From Phycisphaerales bacterium (lineage in GTDB: Bacteria; Planctomycetota; Phycisphaerae; Phycisphaerales; SM1A02): a stretch of DNA of 53,672 bases. The position numbers and the translations under genes were made by a program. The number at the start of each line of letters is the position of its first letter. The stretch's first letter is position 1. Where the stretch lies: assembly GCA_030749435.1 (NCBI GenBank), contig JASMKH010000017.1:1-53672 (forward strand). The letters run 5' to 3'. Below, piece after piece: positions 7,805 to 16,138 of this stretch. Under the pieces are notes generated by a model. That model worked only from the letters and a program-made list of their open reading frames with translations. It searched no databases and was not told the DNA's origin.

Positions 7805-8442
7805 GCAGGACCCGACGAGGTATGACGCTGCTCGAAGTACTCCTCGCCGTCGGCGTGATGGGGCTGGTCGGCGCTGGCGTCACGAGCATGATGTCGTCGC
7901 TGACAGTCGGCATGGCAGCCCAGCACGATGCCCGCTCGTCCGTGCTGCGGGCCAGTCTGGCGCAGGCGAGGCTGTCTTCCTACATCACAAGGGCCAGGTG
8001 CCTGCTGGATCTGGAACCCAGCCGGCTGGTCATGTGGCTCGAAGACACAGACGGTGACGATGTCATCGACGCAACCGAGGTCAGATGGCTCGATTGGGAG
8101 CCGGACAACGGTCGGCTGAAGATCGCGTGGCTGGTGGACTCCGAGGGAGTGGCAATCGAGGACCCCTACCCGGACCCGGTGGCCGTGGATTGGTGGAGTG
8201 AGTTCGACGCGCTGGACCGACTGCCGGGCGTTCGATCGCTGAAGATCGACTTGCTTGGAGGTCTGGAATCCTGGGCGTTTACCGCGCCGATGCTCGGATC
8301 CGCCCAGTCCCGCCGCGAGGCTGCGATGAACGCCAGAACTGTGGACGCCGCCTATGAACTTGACGTTGCCGGAACGCTGGTGCAGCACTGCCTGGGCGAT
8401 TCGGTGCGACTGCATGATCCACCTGAGGAGCGCGAGCCATGA
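7801..8442 (+). CDS. Pseudopilin-like protein (GspJ/PilW-like position)
   Basis: 213 aa. It starts MSRTRRG|MTLLEVLLAVGVMG: a class III prepilin signal with Glu at +5 of the mature protein and a hydrophobic N-terminal helix. The soluble part contains DTDGDDVIDATEVRWLDW, a loop with calcium-binding character (D-x-D-x-D), unusual for a minor pseudopilin. It overlaps the preceding and following genes by 4 bp each (ATGA), indicating translational coupling. Assignment as a minor pseudopilin is firm; the GspJ label is by gene order only. Confidence 0.82.
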   Translation: MSRTRRGMTLLEVLLAVGVMGLVGAGVTSMMSSLTVGMAAQHDARSSVLRASLAQARLSSYITRARCLLDLEPSRLVMWLEDTDGDDVIDATEVRWLDWEPDNGRLKIAWLVDSEGVAIEDPYPDPVAVDWWSEFDALDRLPGVRSLKIDLLGGLESWAFTAPMLGSAQSRREAAMNARTVDAAYELDVAGTLVQHCLGDSVRLHDPPEEREP

Positions 8443-9962
8443 TGAAACGATGCCGCCGACGCCGGGGTGCAGCGATGCTGATGGTCCTGATCGCCATGGC
8501 GACCGCCATGACGCTCATGATGGGATGGCTCGCCTCAATGGACAATTCGGCACTGGTTGCGGTCAACGCCAATCGCGCCGCGGCGGCTCGCGCATGCGCA
8601 CAAGCGGCGCTCGAATTGGCTTCGGCAGTTCTTGAGTCGGAGTCCCCGTGGCAGACCTCGCACAGCGACGGTTGGATTCTCCAGGCGCACCCACTCGGTG
8701 AAGGGACCGTCGATGTACGACTCATCGACGATCTCACCGGGCTGCCCCCCACAGACGGCACGACGCTCGTGCGAATCGAAGCTACTGCGTGGTCCGACGG
8801 CATGATGCAGCAGGCCTCGGCACTTGCCACCGTGCACCTCTTTGACGATGGATCCCGCGGAGACCTCTCCGGCTACACCGTGTTTGCAAGCAACCAACTC
8901 GCCATTTCCGGAAACACCCGCATCCGATCCTGGGTCGGGTCGGGCCGCGGTACGCGGGCCATGGGGAGTATGGGCGATGTGTCGATCTCAGGACGCGCTT
9001 CCCGGGACCTGCGGTCGGGAGATCTCTGCCTGCACACGCCGGAGGCAGTCGGCTTCGGAAACTCCGAGGCTGGCAACCAGGCCCCACTTCCGACGGTGCT
9101 GGGCCTCCTTGGTCCCGAAGCCATCGACCTGCCGATGGCTGACGAGAATTGGACCGGAACCGATGATGAAGCCTCGGACGAGGACCGGCCCGGTCTGTCC
9201 GTCTGGCCATGGGACACCTTGACCATCGGGGGAGACCTCGACGTGGCCGGAGACCTCGACCTCTACCGCGGCGCCGTACTCCGCGTCACGGAGGACTGCA
9301 CACTGACGATTCCCGGCAATCTCTGGATGAACAGAGACAGCCGAATCGAAGTGGCGCCGGGCGCATCGCTCACCGTCGTGTTGGCCGGAGACGCCGATCT
9401 CAACAAGGCAGTCATCGGCGGCCCCCAGGAAGACGCGCCCCGGTCCTCAACCTGGCGCCAACGGCACATCACGTGGCGCAATCCCGAACAGATTCGACTC
9501 GTGGCACCCCGAGGCGCCAACGCTGCCGACTGGACCATCGACAACAAGAGCCTGGTACAAGCAGTCATCGAGGCGCCAACGGCGCACATCGAGGTCGATC
9601 GCTCGACGATCACTGGGCGGTTGGTCGGTGACTCGGTCTCCTTGAGACGCGGTACGCGGCTGTACTACGACCATCGATCACGCACCGGATCGGGGGTAGC
9701 GGCCCTGACCGACGTCGTCGATCGCCTGGACCTGATGGACGTACGAGAGGGTGGTCTGGATCAGTTTGCCCGTCAGGACATGATTGATCGGCTCAACACG
9801 CTGCTGCAGCGTCCGGACGGCACCACGCTCGCCGCCCCAACCGATGGCTGGTGGATCGCGCGCCCATTCCCCGTGCAGACGTCGCTGACCAGGTTCGGCG
9901 GCGATATCGGCGCCTGGGAAGCAGCGGCCCTCGCTGCAGCCGATCTGGAAGGAAACCCGTGA
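8439..9962 (+). CDS. PilX/GspK-like large minor pilin component with beta-rich domain
   Basis: 507 aa. A very basic N-terminus (KRCRRRRG) precedes AAMLMVLIAMATAMTLMMGWLASMDN, like PilX/GspK-type components that lack the canonical Glu+5. Residues ~40-65 are the helix with the typical A-rich 'AxxAAAxAxxQAALELASAVLES'. The large C-terminal part has strand-turn repeats such as TIGGDLDVAGDLDLYRGA and LTIPGNLWMNRDSRIEVAPG (about 265-320). These resemble the right-handed beta-helix 'placeholder' segments of planctomycete pilus-associated proteins. GAGGAG lies 8 nt before the ATG, and there is a 4-bp overlap with the previous gene. Likely a tip or adhesin-type subunit; that function is inference. Confidence 0.72.
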   Translation: MMKRCRRRRGAAMLMVLIAMATAMTLMMGWLASMDNSALVAVNANRAAAARACAQAALELASAVLESESPWQTSHSDGWILQAHPLGEGTVDVRLIDDLTGLPPTDGTTLVRIEATAWSDGMMQQASALATVHLFDDGSRGDLSGYTVFASNQLAISGNTRIRSWVGSGRGTRAMGSMGDVSISGRASRDLRSGDLCLHTPEAVGFGNSEAGNQAPLPTVLGLLGPEAIDLPMADENWTGTDDEASDEDRPGLSVWPWDTLTIGGDLDVAGDLDLYRGAVLRVTEDCTLTIPGNLWMNRDSRIEVAPGASLTVVLAGDADLNKAVIGGPQEDAPRSSTWRQRHITWRNPEQIRLVAPRGANAADWTIDNKSLVQAVIEAPTAHIEVDRSTITGRLVGDSVSLRRGTRLYYDHRSRTGSGVAALTDVVDRLDLMDVREGGLDQFARQDMIDRLNTLLQRPDGTTLAAPTDGWWIARPFPVQTSLTRFGGDIGAWEAAALAAADLEGNP

Positions 9963-10453
9963 TGCGGCGTGGGTTCACATTGATTGAACTGCTGGTCGCT
10001 GTGATCCTTCTGTCAATCATTGCCGCGGTCCTCATACCCTCGGCCATGGAACAGAACTCCGTGACCGCCGACACCACGGCGCGAATCCTCTCGTCGGACC
10101 TTGAGCACGCCCAGATGCTCGCCGTCTCGCGACCGGATCGACGCGTCGCGCTCGTCATCGATGCCGACGGTCTCGGGTGGCGAATTGTCGATGCGGACTC
10201 CCCGCTGATTCCGCTGGTCGACTCGTTCGATGACCGCCATCAGGGGCGAACGCTGGCAGTGCGGTGTGGGATCGGGCGAGCATCGGTCTGCGATGGCGCC
10301 ACCATCACGCCAGCAGGCGAACAGATCGTCTTCGACCCACTCGGTGGGCTGGAGACGCCTGGCGGTGTCCACCGCTCGCTGAGTGTCGCCGTCGGCGAGT
10401 CTGCGCGGCTCGTCATGGTCGATCCCGACACAGGGTTCATCAGTCTCGAGTAG
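9962..10453 (+). CDS. GspH/FimT-type pseudopilin
   Basis: 163 aa. It starts MRRG|FTLIELLVAVILLSIIAAVLIP, a textbook prepilin N-terminus with Glu at +5. The ATG overlaps the preceding stop (TGATG). Domain length and beta-rich content suit GspH/FimT minor pseudopilins, which cap a pseudopilus tip with GspI/J/K-type partners; this matches the other three genes here. The ATPase (GspE), platform (GspF), major pilin (GspG) and secretin are not in the window, so the set is a detached minor-pilin operon. The gene's 3' end overlaps the convergent phosphoesterase gene by 14 bp. Confidence 0.87.
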   Translation: MRRGFTLIELLVAVILLSIIAAVLIPSAMEQNSVTADTTARILSSDLEHAQMLAVSRPDRRVALVIDADGLGWRIVDADSPLIPLVDSFDDRHQGRTLAVRCGIGRASVCDGATITPAGEQIVFDPLGGLETPGGVHRSLSVAVGESARLVMVDPDTGFISLE

Positions 10454-12380
10454 CGGTCTCGTCGATTGCGGCCCGTCCATGAAGCGTGCCATAGGCGTTG
10501 TTCGATGTGGCGTCGAGGGCGAACGGGCCGCGGGCCGATCCGAATGGCAGCAGTACCAGCGTTTCCTCGTCGGCGACCAGCGCGTGGTCCGGCGTGAAGG
10601 AGGCTCCCGCGTACCTCGCCACCGACGACAACCGCAGGTCGTCGAGATGGCCCGCCATTCCGGACTGTGGCCCGCCTCGCTCGTTCGGATCTCCACCGAC
10701 AATCAGCGGAAAGTCGTTCGTGCCACGAGCCCCTGAGCCTTCAACACTCCCCACCAGCAGACCATCGACGTAGAGCCGGAGCTCGCTGCCGTCGTACACA
10801 CCGGCGACATGCTGCCAGACGTCGGGCTCAAGGGGAGTCTCGGAGGATGCCGTGCGGTAGCCCCCGTCGAGCCAGACGTGAAACTCCGGTCGCCAGTCAC
10901 TGGCGAAAATGCCGTACTCCGACGACTCTGTCTTCGCCATCAGTGCCCGCCGCCCCGAGAGATCGGAGGGTCTGATCCAGGCTTCCAATGTGAGCGGGCC
11001 ATCAGGCAGGGGAATCCGGGCATCGTCGACGAGGACTGCATCGCTGCCCCCCGTGAGTCGAAGCGACCCACCAGGCCCCGCGGCCGTGACGCCGACGGGC
11101 CGCCCGGACAGCGCGTGCGGGCGAGCGGTCACCGTCCACTGCCGATCCCCCGATTGCATGAGGGCCGAGGACGCAAATCTCGGGAATCGCCACGCCGCAT
11201 CAAGCGGCCCCTCGTGCGTGATTCTGAATGGAATGATGACCTCTTCGCCCGCCGCGATGGTCTCATGCAGGTGATCGGGGCGGATACCCCAGCGTGGATC
11301 ATCCGTCTCGACTTCGAGCGTCCACGTCAGGGGCGCGGTCGTCGGATTCGTGAGGCGAACCGGAACCTCAGCCTCAACGCGGCCGGAGGGCCCCACTTCG
11401 AACTGGAGACTCCCTCGCGGCGAGGCGGCGGTCACGCGATCCACCATGGCCATGTGCGCTGCCGTCATCCCGCGTGGGTCGATGACGTCCCCGACCGGAA
11501 TTGCGGCGATGGCGATCCCCGCGTCTCGCACCATGACCAGATTGACGTGGTGCAGGTGCCCCTCTGCGATGTTGATCTCCGGAAGGCGGCCGCCGACTGT
11601 CGCCAGCGTCTGATACTCAATGCCGTCGATCACGCCGTCGTGCAACATCCTGTGCACATGGCCACCGAACACTGCGGTCACGTTGCCAGCCTCCTTGAGC
11701 ATTCGATGCACACTTCGCCAGTCGTCGCCATAGCGGCCCTCGCGCCACCGCGGATGATGGCAGAAGACGAACACATGCCGCTTGTCGGCAGCGGTGTCCA
11801 ACACGCTCTGGAGCCAGCTGCGCTGGGCGGCGCTCATCCGCTGGGCCTCCGGCTTCGAGAACGTCTTGACGCCCGTTTCCGGGTGGCCCTCATCCGTGTA
11901 CAGCACGATGAAGCGACACCCCTTGTGATCGAAGGCGTACCAGAGCGGGCCGAAGAAGGCCTCGTAGTCGCTCTCATGTTCGTCCGCGGGGCGGCCCGGA
12001 CCGCGCCAATACACGTCGTGGTTTCCCGCCACTGGAAACCACGGACATTCGAGGTTGGCCATCACATTCCGGTACTCCGTCATCTGCGAGATCCACTCGG
12101 GGCGAGTGTTATAGCCCTGCACGAGATCGCCCACGGTCATGACCAGATCGGGGTCGATCAGGTTGGTATCCCGGACCGCCTGCTTCAACACGTCGATGCC
12201 CTCGGCCGGGCCGCCTGTCCGATCCCCGTACACGGCGAACAGGAAGGCGTCATCCTCAAGCGGTGTCGTAAGCGGGAGCAGACGCTCACGGCTCGTCAGA
12301 ATCTCGTTCGCTGTGGCAGGCGCTTCCGGAGAGACAACTGTCAGGGCCAGCACCAGTCCGATCGTCGATGTTTCAAGCAT
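10440..12380 (-). CDS. Secreted metallophosphoesterase with C-terminal LamG domain
   Basis: 646 aa from the ATG at 12380. A hydrophobic signal peptide (MLETSTIGLVLALTVVSPEAPATA) follows. Calcineurin-like phosphoesterase motifs appear in order: GDRTGG (~50), VGDLVQGY (~85), GNHDVYW (~120), FCHHPRW (~210) and GGHVHRM (~240), giving the two-metal site. A beta-sandwich linker follows, then a concanavalin A/LamG-type domain from ~455 (LTLEAWIRPSDLSG, WQHVAGVYDGSELRLYVDG), which in relatives binds carbohydrate or protein surfaces. The substrate is unknown; extracellular phosphate scavenging or nucleotide cleavage are possibilities. Its CACAAT element lies 6 nt before the start codon. Divergent from the dimethylargininase gene. 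Confidence 0.88.
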   Translation of the reverse strand: MLETSTIGLVLALTVVSPEAPATANEILTSRERLLPLTTPLEDDAFLFAVYGDRTGGPAEGIDVLKQAVRDTNLIDPDLVMTVGDLVQGYNTRPEWISQMTEYRNVMANLECPWFPVAGNHDVYWRGPGRPADEHESDYEAFFGPLWYAFDHKGCRFIVLYTDEGHPETGVKTFSKPEAQRMSAAQRSWLQSVLDTAADKRHVFVFCHHPRWREGRYGDDWRSVHRMLKEAGNVTAVFGGHVHRMLHDGVIDGIEYQTLATVGGRLPEINIAEGHLHHVNLVMVRDAGIAIAAIPVGDVIDPRGMTAAHMAMVDRVTAASPRGSLQFEVGPSGRVEAEVPVRLTNPTTAPLTWTLEVETDDPRWGIRPDHLHETIAAGEEVIIPFRITHEGPLDAAWRFPRFASSALMQSGDRQWTVTARPHALSGRPVGVTAAGPGGSLRLTGGSDAVLVDDARIPLPDGPLTLEAWIRPSDLSGRRALMAKTESSEYGIFASDWRPEFHVWLDGGYRTASSETPLEPDVWQHVAGVYDGSELRLYVDGLLVGSVEGSGARGTNDFPLIVGGDPNERGGPQSGMAGHLDDLRLSSVARYAGASFTPDHALVADEETLVLLPFGSARGPFALDATSNNAYGTLHGRAAIDETATRD

Positions 12381-12392
12381 GCCCCGATTGTG
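12381..12392 (-). promoter_or_regulatory. -10-like element, leaderless type
   Basis: Minus-strand CACAAT (12392-12387) ends 6 nt before the ATG of the phosphoesterase gene. It departs from strict TAnnnT but keeps AnAAT-like content. Confidence 0.35.
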
Positions 12393-12401
12393 ACAGATTT
12401 C

Positions 12402-12419
12402 GTCCCGCTGCGGCGGGAC
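12402..12419. promoter_or_regulatory. Perfect inverted repeat between divergent promoters
   Basis: GTCCCGC (12402-12408), a TGCG spacer and GCGGGAC (12413-12419) form a perfect 7-bp palindrome. It lies midway between the two divergent -10-like elements at 12387-12392 and 12433-12438. It could be an operator serving both genes or simply a GC-rich palindrome. Confidence 0.35.
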
Positions 12420-12432
12420 CGTGAGGATCATG

Positions 12433-12444
12433 TACCATTCGCCC
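12433..12444 (+). promoter_or_regulatory. -10-like element, leaderless type
   Basis: TACCAT (12433-12438) ends 6 nt before the ATG at 12445. It supports that start over the in-frame GTG at 12421 and ATG at 12430. Confidence 0.5.
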
Positions 12445-13215
12445 ATGCTGTTCGCGATCGTCCGACCCGTCAGCGAGTCCATACACGGCTGTGAACTCAC
12501 GCACATGGATCGTGAATCGATCTGCCACAGTACGGCCAGCGAGCAGCATGGCCGCTATGTGGGAGCATTGAAGAGCCTGGGCGTGACGCTCCTCGAACTG
12601 CCCCCCCTTCACAACCACCCCGACGCCGTTTTTGTCGAAGACATCATCGTCGTCGTCGATGAGATTGCCGTGTTGACGAGGCCTGGCGCCGAATCTCGTC
12701 GCGGCGAGGTTGAAAGCGTCCGCGACGCCATCGCCCCACACCGCCCTCTCGCCTGCATCGAGTCTCCGGGAACGCTCGAGGGCGGCGATGTCATGAAGTC
12801 CGAGCGGACGATCTACGTTGGGCTTTCCTCACGCACCAACCAGGCGGGATTCGAGCAGCTCCGCTCGATCCTTGAGCCCTTCGGCTACCGCGTCGAGAGC
12901 GTTCCCGTCCCCGGCGCCCTGCACCTCAAGACTGCGGCGACCTATCTGGGAGACGGCATCGTTCTGGCCAACCCGGCGTGGATCGACGTGTCCCACTTCC
13001 ATGGGCTCGACGTCGTTGAAGTCCACCCGGATGAACCGTTCGCTGGCAATGCCATCCGCATCGGTGACTCCCTGCTCTTCCCCGAGCAGTTCCCGCATAC
13101 GGCAGGCCGCCTGGAAGCGCGAGGATTCACGCTCGTCCGTGTACCCTCGACGGAGTTGGCGAAAGCGGAAGGCAGCCTCACGTGCAAGAGCGTGATCTTC
13201 AACGCGGCCGACTGA
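12445..13215 (+). CDS. Dimethylargininase (DDAH) family protein
   Basis: 256 aa from the ATG at 12445 (MLFAIVRPVSESI, matching the AIVR opening of the family); earlier in-frame starts exist at 12421 (GTG) and 12430 (ATG). DDAH hydrolyses methylated arginine to citrulline and methylamines through a Cys-His-Glu site. Visible are the substrate-loop PDAVFVEDI (~60-68), ESPGTLEGGDVM (~112-123), the catalytic His in GALHLKTA (~160) and the nucleophile Cys in SLTCKS near the C-terminus (about 248). The role in a free-living bacterium is uncertain; recycling of methylarginines from protein turnover is the usual proposal. Convergent with the NtrC-type regulator. Confidence 0.88.
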   Translation: MLFAIVRPVSESIHGCELTHMDRESICHSTASEQHGRYVGALKSLGVTLLELPPLHNHPDAVFVEDIIVVVDEIAVLTRPGAESRRGEVESVRDAIAPHRPLACIESPGTLEGGDVMKSERTIYVGLSSRTNQAGFEQLRSILEPFGYRVESVPVPGALHLKTAATYLGDGIVLANPAWIDVSHFHGLDVVEVHPDEPFAGNAIRIGDSLLFPEQFPHTAGRLEARGFTLVRVPSTELAKAEGSLTCKSVIFNAAD

Positions 13216-13239
13216 CACACCGGGAACCGGTCCTGCCGC

Positions 13240-14622
13240 TCACTTCAATCCGTATTCCTTGAGCTTCCGGTACAAGGTCCGCTCACCGATTCCGAGAATC
13301 TCGGCAGCCTGCTCACGGTTGGCGCCGGTCATGACGAGCGTCTGCCGGATCGCCTCCTTCTCAAGCCGTTCCAGACCAATCCCGGCGAGGCTGCCAAGAT
13401 GCAGGTGTTCGTCGTCCTCGTGCATCCTGATGTCATCCGGAACATCGCCGACCTCGATCCGCGCGCCCTCGGTCATCACGATCATGCGTTGAACGACGTT
13501 GAAGAGCTGCCTTACATTGCCAGGCCAGTTGTAGGACACAAGACGCAGCATGGCCGGTTCGGTGATGGTCGGAACTGGGCGATCCAATTCGGCGGCAAAT
13601 CGACCGGCCGCGTGACTCACCAGCATCGGAATGTCCTCTCGCCGCTCTCGAAGCGGCGGAAGATGGATCTCTGCTCCATTGATCCGGAAGTAGAGGTCCT
13701 CTCTGAATCCCTCTTCGTCGATGAGCGATCGCAGGTCGCGGTTGGTGGCACTGACGAAACGCACGTCCACGTGCTGGGCTGCATTGGTCCCCAGGCGAAT
13801 GACCTCCCCGCTCTCCAGCACCCTGAGCAACTTGGACTGCATGGTCAGCGGCATGTCGCCGATCTCATCCAGGAACAGCGTTCCCTTGTCGGCGTACTCG
13901 AACACGCCCTCCCGGTCGCGGTCGGCTCCGGTAAATGCCCCTCGGGAGTGGCCAAACAGCTGATCTTCGAGGAGGCTCTCACTCTGGCCCGCGCAGTTGA
14001 AGGTCACGTATCGCTTGCCGGCCCGTTTTGACTGGTTATGCACCGCCTCGGCCACGAGTTCCTTCCCCGTCCCGGACTCGCCGGTGATGAGCACCGGGAT
14101 CATGCTCGGCCCGACACGGCGGATGGTCGCGATGACCTTCCGAATCGCAGGCGATTCACCGATGATCCCCTCAAACCCCCACGCGGCCTCGACCTGGCTC
14201 TGGAGCCGCGTGTTGGAGTCGCGGAGCCGGACGGTCTCCACGGCCCGCTGAACGAGGTTTCTGAACACGTCGAGGTCCAGGGGCTTCTCGATGAAGTCGT
14301 ACGCCCCACCCTGCAGGGCCGCCTTGGCGGTCGCAACGTCGCCATGGGCCGTCACCATCAGCGACTCGGCATCGGGCTGATGCTCACGAGCCAGCGACAG
14401 CACCCTGAGGCCAGCATCCTCCGTTTCCATGGAGAGGTCCGTAATGATGACGTCGAAATTGCCGTAGGCCAACTCCTCCTCGGCGGCCGCTGCCGAAGTC
14501 ACGATCGTGCACACGTGCCCGAGCCGCCGCAGGGCTTCAGCCATGGTGTCCGCGTGCTCCGCTTCATCATCAACGACGAGAATCTGGGCATGTACGACGT
14601 CGTGAAGATCTCGCTGGCTCAT
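13240..14622 (-). CDS. NtrC-family sigma-54-dependent response regulator
   Basis: 460 aa with three domains. The receiver (12-130) has D62 in IITDLSM as phospho-acceptor and K113. The AAA+ sigma-54 activator domain (~150-385) has Walker A GESGTGKE (181-188), the sigma-54-contacting GAFTGA loop (228-233), Walker B LFLDEIGD (249-256) and an arginine-finger region. A Fis-type helix-turn-helix ends the protein (~420-460, [20 protein letters not shown]). It activates sigma-54 promoters after phosphorylation by a histidine kinase, but no kinase gene is nearby, so it is an orphan regulator here. TATCCT lies 8 nt before the ATG. Divergent from murC. Confidence 0.96.
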   Translation of the reverse strand: MSQRDLHDVVHAQILVVDDEAEHADTMAEALRRLGHVCTIVTSAAAAEEELAYGNFDVIITDLSMETEDAGLRVLSLAREHQPDAESLMVTAHGDVATAKAALQGGAYDFIEKPLDLDVFRNLVQRAVETVRLRDSNTRLQSQVEAAWGFEGIIGESPAIRKVIATIRRVGPSMIPVLITGESGTGKELVAEAVHNQSKRAGKRYVTFNCAGQSESLLEDQLFGHSRGAFTGADRDREGVFEYADKGTLFLDEIGDMPLTMQSKLLRVLESGEVIRLGTNAAQHVDVRFVSATNRDLRSLIDEEGFREDLYFRINGAEIHLPPLRERREDIPMLVSHAAGRFAAELDRPVPTITEPAMLRLVSYNWPGNVRQLFNVVQRMIVMTEGARIEVGDVPDDIRMHEDDEHLHLGSLAGIGLERLEKEAIRQTLVMTGANREQAAEILGIGERTLYRKLKEYGLK

Positions 14623-14636
14623 GCGAGCAGAGGATA
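14623..14636 (-). promoter_or_regulatory. -10-like element, leaderless type
   Basis: Minus-strand TATCCT (14636-14631) ends 8 nt before the ATG of the NtrC-type regulator. Confidence 0.5.
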
Positions 14637-14671
14637 CCCACCTTCGCCCTGTTCCCGCCGGGAGTCATCGC

Positions 14672-14683
14672 TAGACTCCTCCG
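14672..14683 (+). promoter_or_regulatory. -10-like element, leaderless type
   Basis: TAGACT (14672-14677) ends 6 nt before the murC ATG at 14684. It would drive the murC-murB-ddl-ftsQ-like operon. Confidence 0.5.
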
Positions 14684-16138
14684 ATGCCGATTGCGTCCTC
14701 TGAATCGCCAGCCCGGTATGAGTTCCCGAAACAAGGTTCGTCGGTCTGGATGATCGGAATCGGCGGATGTGGAATGTGCGGGCTTGCCCGGATTCTCGCG
14801 TCCCAGGGCCTCTGTGTCGCTGGCTCCGATCGTGTCATGTCGCCAACGACCGAGGCACTCAAGTCCGAGGGAATCGCCGTGCACTGCGATGACGCGCCGC
14901 TGCCGAGCTCGATTGACCTCGTGATCGCCTCGGCGGCCATTCCAAGGGACCACCCTGAACTTGTGGCGGCATTGCAGCAAGGTGCCCAACTGCGCTCGTA
15001 CGCCGAAGGCCTTGGCATGGTCCAGCAGCGGCGGCTCGGCGTGAGCATTGCCGGAACTCACGGCAAGAGCACGACCGCGGCCATGCTGGCGTGGATTCTG
15101 CTTGACACCGGCCTTGATCCGGGGTTCATCATTGGTGCCAACTGCGAACAGATCGGGGGAGGAAGCAGGCTTGGGGCCGCGGCCATTCCCAGCGGTCCCC
15201 TTGCGGGGGAACCCGGGATCCTGATCACCGAAGCCTGCGAGTTCGATCGGTCGTTCCACCAACATCGCCCGACCGTCGGACTCATCAACAACCTCGAAGA
15301 AGACCATCTCGACATCTATGAGAGTCTCGACGCCATCATCGATTCCTTTGCAGCCTTCGCCTCGCTCATTCCACCGGCGGAGTGCGGCGGTTCGCTTCTT
15401 GTCGCACATGAAGGCGCTCGACGTCAACGCATCACCCCACCGCTCGACTGCCACGTGTCAACGTTCGGGTTCAATCCGGAAGCTGACTATCAGGTGGCGT
15501 GGGATGCGGCCGCAAGGCGTGCGGGCATTCTTCGGGACGGCATGTGGGTCACCCAGTGGACCAACACCATGCCGGGCGCACACAACGCGCTGAATGCTGC
15601 CGCCGCCGTCATTCTGGCGCACCAACTTGGAACCGAATGGGATGCAGCAGCGGACGCTGCGAGCCGCTTTCAAGGCCTTGATCGACGCATGGAACGCCTT
15701 GGCACGCGGAGACTCCGCTCAGGTGAGGTCACCGTGTTCACTGACTACGGACATCACCCGACCGAGATCGACAACACGCTCCGCGCCCTCCGCGCCGCCG
15801 AGTCCCCCGAGCGACTGATGTGCGTCTTCCAGCCACACCAGCACTCGCGCACGCGATTCCTGCTCGATCAATTCGCCGAGTCCTTCGCCGCAGCCGATCA
15901 GGTCATTGTTCCCGAGATCTACTTTGTTCGGGACTCCGAAGCCGAACGAAAGCGAGTCTGCGCGGGCGATCTGGTAGCTCGGTTGCAGGATCGAGGCGTC
16001 GCCGCTCGTCACATTGCAGAGTTCAGTGACATCGTCGAGACGCTGGAGAAAGACTTGCAGGACGGTGACCTGCTGGTCGTCATGGGGGCGGGTCCGGTCT
16101 GGACCATTGCCCGCGACTTCATGGAGTCGCCGTCATGA
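14684..16138 (+). CDS. murC: UDP-N-acetylmuramate--L-alanine ligase
   Basis: 484 aa Mur ligase that adds L-Ala to UDP-MurNAc in peptidoglycan precursor synthesis (cytoplasm, ATP-dependent). The N-terminal UDP-binding Rossmann domain shows MIGIGGCGMCGLA (23-35). The ATP-binding GTHGKSTT is at 124-131. The central domain has EACEFDRSFHQH and NNLEEDHLD. The C-terminal domain has FTDYGHHPTEI and FQPHQHSRT, all characteristic of MurC rather than MurD/E/F. First gene of the dcw fragment; the next ATG overlaps the stop by 4 bp. Its presence indicates a peptidoglycan wall, consistent with current views of planctomycetes. Confidence 0.97.
   Translation: MPIASSESPARYEFPKQGSSVWMIGIGGCGMCGLARILASQGLCVAGSDRVMSPTTEALKSEGIAVHCDDAPLPSSIDLVIASAAIPRDHPELVAALQQGAQLRSYAEGLGMVQQRRLGVSIAGTHGKSTTAAMLAWILLDTGLDPGFIIGANCEQIGGGSRLGAAAIPSGPLAGEPGILITEACEFDRSFHQHRPTVGLINNLEEDHLDIYESLDAIIDSFAAFASLIPPAECGGSLLVAHEGARRQRITPPLDCHVSTFGFNPEADYQVAWDAAARRAGILRDGMWVTQWTNTMPGAHNALNAAAAVILAHQLGTEWDAAADAASRFQGLDRRMERLGTRRLRSGEVTVFTDYGHHPTEIDNTLRALRAAESPERLMCVFQPHQHSRTRFLLDQFAESFAAADQVIVPEIYFVRDSEAERKRVCAGDLVARLQDRGVAARHIAEFSDIVETLEKDLQDGDLLVVMGAGPVWTIARDFMESPS

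Noticed and set aside
10809-12494. Long plus-strand reading frame opposite the phosphoesterase gene
   Set aside because: It is a GC-driven antisense frame; the minus-strand product has intact phosphoesterase and LamG motifs, while this translation is Arg/Pro/His-rich with none.
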